DNA from: Aporhodopirellula rubra
GTDB lineage: Bacteria > Planctomycetota > Planctomycetia > Pirellulales > Pirellulaceae
Assembly: GCF_014192335.1 (NCBI RefSeq)
Contig: NZ_JACHXU010000007.1
Span: forward strand, 164,422 to 228,421
Reading direction: 5' to 3'
Length of the DNA: 64,000 nucleotides
Shown piece by piece: positions 57,520-64,000 of the stretch (positions within the stretch are counted from its first letter, which is position 1; the number at the start of each line of letters is the position of its first letter). A program made the position numbers and the translations under genes. The notes beneath the pieces were generated by a model that searched no databases, was not told the DNA's origin, and worked only from the letters and a program-made list of their open reading frames with translations.

Positions 57520-57739
57520 GGCATACATCCCGCCCGCCGTGATGCATTTTGAACTACAACGTGCCGTGCCACAGCAGCTAGATTAACCAGAATTTAGCTT
57601 GGCGACATTGGCTCATCGATTAAACATGCACCAACAACGGTGGCTACCGTAACAAGATGCTCTCGGAATCAGGGTGAAAGATTCCGATGCGGTTGGGCCA
57701 TGCCCGGGACTTCCCAATGGCTGACACCTTTTGGTTGAC

Positions 57740-57997
57740 CTACCGCGGTGGTTCGCCGTGGACGGTGGGAGTCGCGTAGGCTGGACGCAGACCACTGACA
57801 ATCGCCGCCGCGCTGCCTCCCGACACGATCGCTACCACAACCCAAATGAGCCTCGCGGCAAATTTGCCAAACCGGTTCTCGATATGCGCGACCGATCGAA
57901 TTTTGTAGGGGGCATCCCAAGGGCCCAGCGCGATGCCGGTCGCAACTACAGAGAGGGTGAGAGCCAAGCAGCTAACGAAGAACTCATCCGGAGACAA
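57740..57997 (-). CDS. Small two-pass membrane protein, planctomycete hypothetical
   Basis: 85 residues with a TTG start; GAGG lies 7 bases upstream at good spacing, and the nearest ATG is out of frame. Two hydrophobic segments (FFVSCLALTLSVVATGIALG and FAARLIWVVVAIVSGGSAAAIVSG) flank a short loop with WDAPYKIRSVAHIENRFGK. The protein lies 40 bp downstream of the HEAT/TPR gene on the same strand. I do not know its function; the well-formed membrane segments and codon pattern support it as real. Confidence 0.65.
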   Translation of the reverse strand: MSPDEFFVSCLALTLSVVATGIALGPWDAPYKIRSVAHIENRFGKFAARLIWVVVAIVSGGSAAAIVSGLRPAYATPTVHGEPPR

Positions 57998-58037
57998 AAC
58001 ACATCCTCTTTTAATTCAGGGGCAACCAAAACCGGAG

Positions 58038-58718
58038 TCAGACGTCGCTTTGACGCATCCGACGACGAATCTGCCGACGCTGCATCCGAGCCGTCTCCAG
58101 ATCCGGGTTGATGTCCACGCAATAATCGAGTGCGTGGAGCGCCTTTTCCAGGTTGCCGTTCAGATACCGGATCTTCGCGAGACTCTGCCACGCGAGGTAA
58201 TGGAACCGACAATGCCACAGGCAGCTTTGGTAAGCCCGTTCAGCATGCGCGAAATCTTCCAGCCCGTGCCAACAAATTGCCAACTGATGGTGAGCCTCAG
58301 CGTACGTCGGAGCCTGATCAATCAAGATCAACGCGGGTGAGAGGGCGGCCGCGTATTCGCCACCGTCGTTGAGATGCATCACCCGCAGCAACTGCTGGTG
58401 ATGCAGTGGTGCCGCGTCGCGGACCAACACCGCTCGAAACGAATCGTCCGCGACCAAACGCACGCCACGGTCCGAATCGGAGATCGCTCGTCCCAACGCG
58501 TCGACGCAGCGACGATCACCGAGCATGCCGAGGGCGAGAGCCGCCGCCCGACGCTGTTCCACCACACCGCGACTGAGCAGAGAAAGCAGAGTCGCCGAAG
58601 TGTATGATTCATCGACTTCGTGTGCGAATCGGCACGAATTGGCCGACTGGAGATACCGTCGGTAGGCAGCCGTCAGGCGGGTGGTATGAACAAGGGGTGT
58701 CGTCACGTTGGCATCCAT
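58038..58718 (-). CDS. HEAT-repeat/TPR protein
   Basis: 226 residues from MDANVTTPLVHT. A HEAT-like segment (VVEQRRAAALALGMLGDRRCVDALGRAISDSDRGVRLVADDSF) is followed by about three TPRs (AEAHHQLAICWHGLEDFAHAERAYQSCLWHC ... ALHALDYCVDINPDLETARMQ). No signal peptide or catalytic motif, so probably a cytoplasmic scaffold or regulator. The coupling of HEAT and TPR units is the only clue to function. Likely transcribed with the small membrane protein gene downstream and divergent from 58844. Confidence 0.8.
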   Translation of the reverse strand: MDANVTTPLVHTTRLTAAYRRYLQSANSCRFAHEVDESYTSATLLSLLSRGVVEQRRAAALALGMLGDRRCVDALGRAISDSDRGVRLVADDSFRAVLVRDAAPLHHQQLLRVMHLNDGGEYAAALSPALILIDQAPTYAEAHHQLAICWHGLEDFAHAERAYQSCLWHCRFHYLAWQSLAKIRYLNGNLEKALHALDYCVDINPDLETARMQRRQIRRRMRQSDV

Positions 58719-58843
58719 TTGGGGCGGTATATTCGATTCAACTATCCAACTGCTACGTCATCGAGGTTAAAGATCCGTTTTCTTTCTATCCCCCATTTGA
58801 CTTTCCGATGTTAGACCGATCAAGCTGACAGGCAAGACGACAA

Positions 58844-60316
58844 ATGAAAAAGAATTTGGGATGCCGAATGAGCCAAAGCAGCCGAAACGAGCGACGAGCC
58901 CGCAATAGCTGCCCTTGTGCCACGCCCCCCCTGTCCACGCTCCCCCCCACGATAATTTGCGGACACCCACGACCGCTCAGCAGCCACTTTTGGTCGCTCC
59001 GACAGATCCGCTCAAACGCGTCGTTCCGCATCGCATGCGTGCCGGTATTTGCTGCCTATCTGGCAATCTTTGCTACCACGGAGCATGCTGCGGCACAGCC
59101 TCCTCTGACGAGCCCATCAGCAGCCGACGCGTTGGCTCGCGCACGGATCACCCTTAGCGTCGAAGAGCAAACGCTCGGCACGCTGCTCGACCAAGTTCTC
59201 CGTTCCGTTTCGGCGGGCGAGACACCACCGGACGAATACCAGGCCGCCCCGATCCGGTCGATCTGGATGGATCGACGAGTCGACCCGACCACGAAAGTCA
59301 GCATGACGGTAGCGGCCCAACCAGCCGCTCAGGTCATCCTCGACCTCACCCGACGCGAAGGGCTCGCCCTGTTTCCGCTGCCCGGCGTGCTCGTCGTTGG
59401 CCGCGACGAATGGGTGGACACCACGGTCGCTCGTCTCGCAGGTGGCTCGCCCCGAAGCACTGGAAAAAACCGAGACGCGGAAACCATTTCCGTCCGCTGG
59501 CCAACCGGCTGCACGGCGGCGGAGCTGCTGGCACTGATCGTATCGGCACCGAAATCGAACACGCGAACCAGCAAAATCACTGACTTGGTCTCGTGGCAGG
59601 AAACCGCCGCTAAAACACGCAGCGGCACGTCCCACGTCAACTGGTTGCCTCACGACATTTGGCCAGCCGGCTCGCTGATTGGTGTGGAGAGGACAACGGC
59701 CGTCTCACTCGTGTTGGCCCAGTTCGATCTCGCACTCAAACGAGGGACTCGCCTTGAAACACTGGTTTCGAAGACAACCGATGACGCGGCCGGCCAACCC
59801 AACAAACAGATGCCCGATCTGCCAACCGGGGTTCAACCGTGGACAGAATTGCCTGCCGCGAGAGCGTTCCCGTTAAACTACCGGGCCGGGGACTCGACAC
59901 CCGCCATCCGCCAATCGCTCGCCGATCAAAAACCACGATCATCGGTTCGCGCGACCGGCGAACACCTGACGGTTCTCGCGACTGCGGCAAACCATCGACA
60001 CGCATTGGTCGCTCACTGGAATGCGATCGCCGACAACGCAAATCCTAACGCCGGCAATCCAGGCAACCCTCCCGCCAAAGCAGCCGTGTTCGACCTCAAA
60101 CTGATCAACAAAGCCGCCGGTGATGTCCTGCGGCAACTCGCGGCTGCCGATGGGAAAAAAATCCGCATCGAAGTAGCAGCGGAATTAGCCAGCGAAAAAC
60201 GGATCAACCTCGACGGAACCAAAAAAACGCTTAGGCAACTCGCCCAGATCGTGGCAGAGTCCGCCGGGCTGGCCGTGCAGTGGGGCGACGATGAGGTAGT
60301 CGTCAGCAAACCCTAA
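58844..60316 (+). CDS. Exported protein with secretin/STN-like repeats, unknown function
   Basis: 490 residues from the ATG at 58844; an ATG at 58868 is an alternative. A late hydrophobic segment (FRIACVPVFAAYLAIFATTEHAAAQ, ending near residue 85) is a signal peptide or anchor preceded by an unusually long basic lead, so the true start may be further downstream. The remainder has alternating short alpha/beta units: ITLSVEEQTLGTLLDQVL..., VSMTVAAQPAAQVILDLTRREGLALFPLPGVLVVG and, at the end, IRIEVAAELASEKRINLDGTKKTLRQLAQIVAESAGLAVQW. These resemble STN/secretin N-domain folds. No secretin pore domain follows. Confidence 0.65.
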   Translation: MKKNLGCRMSQSSRNERRARNSCPCATPPLSTLPPTIICGHPRPLSSHFWSLRQIRSNASFRIACVPVFAAYLAIFATTEHAAAQPPLTSPSAADALARARITLSVEEQTLGTLLDQVLRSVSAGETPPDEYQAAPIRSIWMDRRVDPTTKVSMTVAAQPAAQVILDLTRREGLALFPLPGVLVVGRDEWVDTTVARLAGGSPRSTGKNRDAETISVRWPTGCTAAELLALIVSAPKSNTRTSKITDLVSWQETAAKTRSGTSHVNWLPHDIWPAGSLIGVERTTAVSLVLAQFDLALKRGTRLETLVSKTTDDAAGQPNKQMPDLPTGVQPWTELPAARAFPLNYRAGDSTPAIRQSLADQKPRSSVRATGEHLTVLATAANHRHALVAHWNAIADNANPNAGNPGNPPAKAAVFDLKLINKAAGDVLRQLAAADGKKIRIEVAAELASEKRINLDGTKKTLRQLAQIVAESAGLAVQWGDDEVVVSKP

Positions 60317-60414
60317 CCCATCTTCGCATGCTTCTCGCCTCACCGGCGCGATTGCGCCATCGCACGTCAAAAGGGTTGTCGGGTTTAACGATCAGCGATC
60401 GAGGTCAATGCCGG

Positions 60415-61830
60415 CTAACACTCCGCGATATTGACCGCGAGCCCGCCCTGCGAGGTCTCTTTGTATCGGGACGACATGTCTGCCCCGGTTCGCTTCATCA
60501 CTCGAATCACGCGATCGAGAGACACCGTGTGCGTGCCATCACTCCGCAGCGCCAAACGACTCGCGTTGATCGCTTTGACCGCCCCCATGGCGTTCCGTTC
60601 GATACAAGGGATTTGCACCAAACCTTTGATCGGATCGCAGGTCAATCCTAAGTTGTGCTCCATCCCGATTTCGGCGGCCTGCTCGACTTGCTCGGGCGTT
60701 CCACCGAGAACCTCGGTGATCGCCCCCGCAGCCATCGAGCACGCGACCCCCACCTCTCCCTGACATCCAACCTCCGCACCCGAAATGGACGCGTTGCGTT
60801 TGTAGAGAGAACCGATGGCCCCAGCGGTTAAAAAGAACCGTTCGATTTGGGCATCGTTCGCACCCGTGCAAAACCGCGTGAAATAATGCAACACCGCAGG
60901 AATGATGCCCGCTGCACCGTTTGTCGGCGCCGTAACCACACGCCCTCCCGCCGCATTTTGTTCGTTGACCGCAAGGGCGAAGAGATCAACCCAGTCGAGC
61001 ACCATCATCGGATCGGTGGGCAACTGATCCTTCCGAGTTAGCAGATCGTGCAGCCCCGGTGCTCGACGCTTCACTCCGAGCCCGCCCGGAAGAATCCCTC
61101 GTGTTTGACAGCCCAGCCGAACACACTCCTGCATCGTTTGCCAAATCTCTTGCAACGCCTGTTTGATCTCCGCATCAGAACGAAAGACTCGCTCGTTCTC
61201 GCGAATCAAATCACTGATGCTGCACGAAGTCTGCTGAGTCAAAACCAACAGGTCGTTCGCCGATGAAAACGGATACGGAACCTCGACGCATTCCTCGGAA
61301 TTCGGTTCCTGTCCCTCTTTGATGACGAAACCACCACCGATCGAAAAATACGTACTCTCGTGCACCAACTCATCGCGACCGTCGCCTCCGTATGCCTGAA
61401 ATCGCAACGCATTGGGATGAGCATCCAACGTAATCCGGCGGTTAAAAATAAGATCCGTCTTTTCGCAAAACGCAATCGATTTCACCCCATCGATCTCGAT
61501 CGCACCGGACTGCCGAATCGTTTCTAACCGTGCCGGAATCAATTCCGGATCGATCTTCTCGGGGCATTCCCCGCAAAGCCCCATCAACAACGCTGTATCG
61601 GTTGCGTGCCCCAGACCGGTCAACGCGAGCGACCCATACAGATCGATTTTGAGACGGTTGACCGAACCGATCAAACGGTCATTCGTCAACTCATCGACGA
61701 ACAACTTTGCCGCTCGCATCGGTCCTACCGAATGTGAACTCGACGGCCCGATGCCGATTCGAAACAAATCGAACACGCCGCAATAGGGACTCGCGTTGGA
61801 ATCGCTCTCAGTTTTTTTCGCTGCGGACAA
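60415..61830 (-). CDS. sdaA: L-serine ammonia-lyase (iron-sulfur, single-chain)
   Basis: 471 residues with a TTG start; the next ATG (MRAAKLF) would cut into the conserved [16 protein letters not shown] block. Alpha and beta domains are fused, as in Sda[34 protein letters not shown], then [56 protein letters not shown]. The cysteines of the last two motifs ligate the 4Fe-4S cluster. It converts L-serine to pyruvate and ammonia. It starts 45 bp after the flavin dehydrogenase gene and may share its transcript. Confidence 0.95.
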   Translation of the reverse strand: MSAAKKTESDSNASPYCGVFDLFRIGIGPSSSHSVGPMRAAKLFVDELTNDRLIGSVNRLKIDLYGSLALTGLGHATDTALLMGLCGECPEKIDPELIPARLETIRQSGAIEIDGVKSIAFCEKTDLIFNRRITLDAHPNALRFQAYGGDGRDELVHESTYFSIGGGFVIKEGQEPNSEECVEVPYPFSSANDLLVLTQQTSCSISDLIRENERVFRSDAEIKQALQEIWQTMQECVRLGCQTRGILPGGLGVKRRAPGLHDLLTRKDQLPTDPMMVLDWVDLFALAVNEQNAAGGRVVTAPTNGAAGIIPAVLHYFTRFCTGANDAQIERFFLTAGAIGSLYKRNASISGAEVGCQGEVGVACSMAAGAITEVLGGTPEQVEQAAEIGMEHNLGLTCDPIKGLVQIPCIERNAMGAVKAINASRLALRSDGTHTVSLDRVIRVMKRTGADMSSRYKETSQGGLAVNIAEC

Positions 61831-61875
61831 TGGAACACGATCTCGGAGGAAGCGGACTCGGCAAGACGACGTCGT

Positions 61876-63135
61876 TCAAAACCGTGAAGGCGAATAAGGC
61901 GACGCGTCAATATGAGTATCTTCCCCCGTCACTAACTCGGCAACCAATCGTCCCGTTGAGGGTGCCAGACTCAGTCCTAGCATGTTGTGACCGGTCGCGA
62001 GAAACGCATTACGCAGATTTTTTGTCGGACCAATGATCGGCAGACTGTCCCAAGTCATCGGACGCCATCCATACCAAGTCTCTTCCGCGTCTCCATCGAC
62101 CGACGCGACCAAGTATGGACGTGCCGAATCTCGCAATTGCTGAATCCGCCGACCATCAATCGACGTGTCGTAGCCAGCAAATTCCATCATCGACCCGAGT
62201 CGCAGACCTTCGTCGAATGGCGAAACACCGACCTTATGCTCCGGGAAAAGGATTGGATGCTTCGGCAACGGCTCCGATCGCTTCATCGTCACCGAATAAC
62301 CCTTGCCCGGTTCTACCGGAACGCGGCACTCCAGTGCGTCGGACCAACGTGTGCTCCACGCTCCCATGGCGAAAACAAAGTGCTCGGCTTCCAAGTCACC
62401 TCGCGTCGTCGACAGATGTTTGACCCGTCCGGCTTCCTTGTACACCGACGTCAGTTCACAGTTCTCGTGGATCGTGACTCCTGAACTGCGTAAGAGCTCC
62501 CCCCACTGACGGTTCAGCTTGTCCGGCCGAACCGACGTGTCACCGGTGTAATGAAACGCCCCCGCCAACCCCGACTTCAACCCCGGATCAAATTCCGACA
62601 ATTGATCGCCTTCGATCCGGTCGGCCGACACTCCGAACTCCTTCGTCAGCATCTGGTCCGATTTGGCAAACGCATCCATCCCGCGTTGCGTACGCAAGAC
62701 ATACAGCAACCCATCCTCTTTCCACTCACAATCAATCGAGTTTTCTTCAATCAGATTCCGGTATTCGGCCATCGACGCGTCAAGGATCGACTGCAAATGC
62801 TTCCCCGCGGAGAGAACCTGACGATGATTGCAACGACGGGCGAACTGCCACATCCAATTCCACATCGCCGGACTCATTCGAGGCTTCACTCGAAAAGGCG
62901 CCTGCGGGTTCAACAGCGACTTCATCGCAACCGCAAAAGCACCAGGTTCGGTCAGAGGCGGCACGTGACTCGGACAGATGTATCCGCAATTGCCATGCGA
63001 ACACGCCGAGGCGACCGTACCACGGTCAATCAGAGTGACCTTCAAACCAGCCTTCGCAAGATAATGCGAGCACGCAATCCCGATCGTCCCCGCACCGACA
63101 ACGACCACCGAACCACGAGCATCAGGCATGGTCAT
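61876..63135 (-). CDS. FAD-dependent D-amino-acid/D-hydroxyproline dehydrogenase (DadA-like)
   Basis: 419 residues. The dinucleotide-binding site is VVVVGAGTIGIACSHYLAKAGLKVTLIDRG. The DAO-type body shows GNCGYICPSHVPPLTEPGA, HYTGDTSVRPDKLNRQWGEL, FVFAMGAWSTRWSD, GKGYSVTM and the C-terminal WYGWRPMTWDSLPIIGPT ... GHNMLGLSLAPSTGRLVAELV. Its start overlaps the stop of the 4-hydroxyproline epimerase gene (ATGA). This context favours oxidation of cis-4-hydroxy-D-proline; a general D-amino-acid dehydrogenase is the alternative. Confidence 0.92.
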   Translation of the reverse strand: MTMPDARGSVVVVGAGTIGIACSHYLAKAGLKVTLIDRGTVASACSHGNCGYICPSHVPPLTEPGAFAVAMKSLLNPQAPFRVKPRMSPAMWNWMWQFARRCNHRQVLSAGKHLQSILDASMAEYRNLIEENSIDCEWKEDGLLYVLRTQRGMDAFAKSDQMLTKEFGVSADRIEGDQLSEFDPGLKSGLAGAFHYTGDTSVRPDKLNRQWGELLRSSGVTIHENCELTSVYKEAGRVKHLSTTRGDLEAEHFVFAMGAWSTRWSDALECRVPVEPGKGYSVTMKRSEPLPKHPILFPEHKVGVSPFDEGLRLGSMMEFAGYDTSIDGRRIQQLRDSARPYLVASVDGDAEETWYGWRPMTWDSLPIIGPTKNLRNAFLATGHNMLGLSLAPSTGRLVAELVTGEDTHIDASPYSPSRF

Positions 63136-64000
63136 ACCTCACCTTCCATGGGCGTGTGACGACGAGGACTACGAATACCGTTCTTGAAAGGATCAGATTC
63201 GTGACGAATCAATTTCCCTTCGCTACAAACGAACGCACTACCGACGATCGTCGGAACAACTTTATCGGCATCGATCCGCTTGTAACTTCCACTGAATTGA
63301 CTGCCGATCACACTTTCCTGAATCCAAATTTCACCTTCATCGAGTTTGCCGTCCGCCGCCAAGCACGCGAGCTTGGCGCTTGTACCGGTTCCACACGGCG
63401 ACCGATCGTATTGTCCACCGGGGCAGTAGACGAAATTTCGACTGTCGGCATCGTCTGAATGCGCCGGCCCGAAGAACTCAACGTGATCGATCTCCGCGCC
63501 ATCTTCGCCCGTGATGCCATGAGCCCGCAACGAATCTCGAACTCTCGCCGCCGCGTCGGTCAGGATGTCCACATTTTCCAAACAGAGCTCCGCAGGAGTT
63601 TCGCCGATGAGAAAGAACCAGTTTCCGCCCCACGCGATGTCGCCTACGACTGTCCCCATTCCTTCGACGTCGACCGCCACGGAAGAACGAAAACGGTAGC
63701 TCGGCACATTTTCGATCGCTACTTCGTTTGGCCCCAGCAAATCAAACTCAACGACGCCCACAGATGTTTCAAGCCGATGCTTCCCGAGTCCCACCATCCC
63801 GAGATGGTGAAGGGTCACGGCAACGCCGATCGCGCCATGACCGCACATACCTAAGTAACCAGCGTTGTTAAAAAAGATCGCACCACTGGCACAGGTCGGA
63901 TCGGTCGGTTCGCACAATAATGCTCCCACAACCGCGTCCCAACCTCGAGGCTCATGAATGACGCATCGGCGGAAACAATCGGACGTTTCGCGAAAACGGG
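63132..64000 (-). CDS. 4-hydroxyproline epimerase/proline racemase family (5' partial)
   Basis: The frame stays open to the window end, so the first part of the gene lies beyond 64000. Beyond the apparent GTG at 63929, the translation (CVIHEPRGWDAVVGALLCEP) matches the family's N-terminal region, so that GTG is not the start. Catalytic cysteines are present in GYLGMCGHGAIG and DRSPCGTGTSAK, together with the Cys rather than Thr at the second position expected of hydroxyproline epimerases. It interconverts trans-4-hydroxy-L-proline and cis-4-hydroxy-D-proline and feeds the overlapping downstream dehydrogenase. Confidence 0.93.
   Translation of the reverse strand, partial: RFRETSDCFRRCVIHEPRGWDAVVGALLCEPTDPTCASGAIFFNNAGYLGMCGHGAIGVAVTLHHLGMVGLGKHRLETSVGVVEFDLLGPNEVAIENVPSYRFRSSVAVDVEGMGTVVGDIAWGGNWFFLIGETPAELCLENVDILTDAAARVRDSLRAHGITGEDGAEIDHVEFFGPAHSDDADSRNFVYCPGGQYDRSPCGTGTSAKLACLAADGKLDEGEIWIQESVIGSQFSGSYKRIDADKVVPTIVGSAFVCSEGKLIRHESDPFKNGIRSPRRHTPMEGEV

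Noticed and set aside
63132-63929. Complete hydroxyproline epimerase starting at GTG 63929
   Set aside because: Family-conserved residues continue upstream in frame to the window end, so the gene is truncated by the window rather than starting there.

Overview
The window looks like the chromosome of a marine-type planctomycete (Pirellulaceae, Rhodopirellula-like). The basis is family content: paired cytochrome-c/DUF1549/DUF1553 and DUF1501 proteins, a DUF1559 pseudopilin with an H-X9-DG tail, an ECF sigma/FecR pair, giant cadherin-like surface proteins, and a tmRNA whose tag reads AEENFALAA. No taxonomic search was possible.

Layout. (1) 1-18995: a giant secreted or surface protein whose 5' end lies before the window. 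It runs from beta-helix-like repeats through PPC domains, a choice-of-anchor-L-like domain and about 24 Ig/cadherin-like modules into a long RHS/YD-repeat region, an RHS core and a variable C-terminal tip with a PD-(D/E)XK nuclease signature. An AT-richer gene 11 bp later (19007-19741) is the natural immunity candidate. Several short palindromic elements sit in frame inside the RHS part. (2) 19884-20694: a REP-associated tyrosine transposase (RAYT) bounded by a perfect 23-bp inverted repeat. (3) 20828-22528 (-): DUF1559 pseudopilin and a small lipoprotein, separated by a strong hairpin. (4) 22864-35006 (+): ECF sigma, FecR-type regulator, then two DUF1549/DUF1553 + DUF1501 pairs, apparently one operon with several start/stop overlaps. 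(5) 35086-35616: a REP-like double hairpin, a terminator and ssrA (tmRNA) on the minus strand.

(6) 35749-45077 (-): lipoprotein-like DUF900 hydrolase with an inserted membrane hairpin, a response regulator/PP2C phosphatase, ribonuclease R, a BY-kinase/CpsD-like ATPase with an altered P-loop, and a single-pass membrane protein. (7) 45363-54571: metG, a glycosyltransferase, a zinc alcohol dehydrogenase, a convergent lipid kinase/PAP2 pair, then a radical SAM protein overlapping a DnaQ-BRCT exonuclease. (8) 54959-57478: glycogen phosphorylase. (9) 57740-60316: a small membrane protein, a HEAT/TPR protein and, divergently, an exported protein of unknown function. (10) 60415-64000 (-): 4-hydroxyproline epimerase (cut by the window end), a D-amino-acid/D-hydroxyproline dehydrogenase and L-serine ammonia-lyase, a likely amino-acid catabolic operon.

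The most notable parts are the giant RHS toxin with its putative immunity gene, and the concentration of REP-like palindromes in and near it next to a RAYT element. Function calls are from reading motifs by eye. Start codons were re-chosen where the longest open frame began at an implausible TTG/GTG upstream of a conserved N-terminus.
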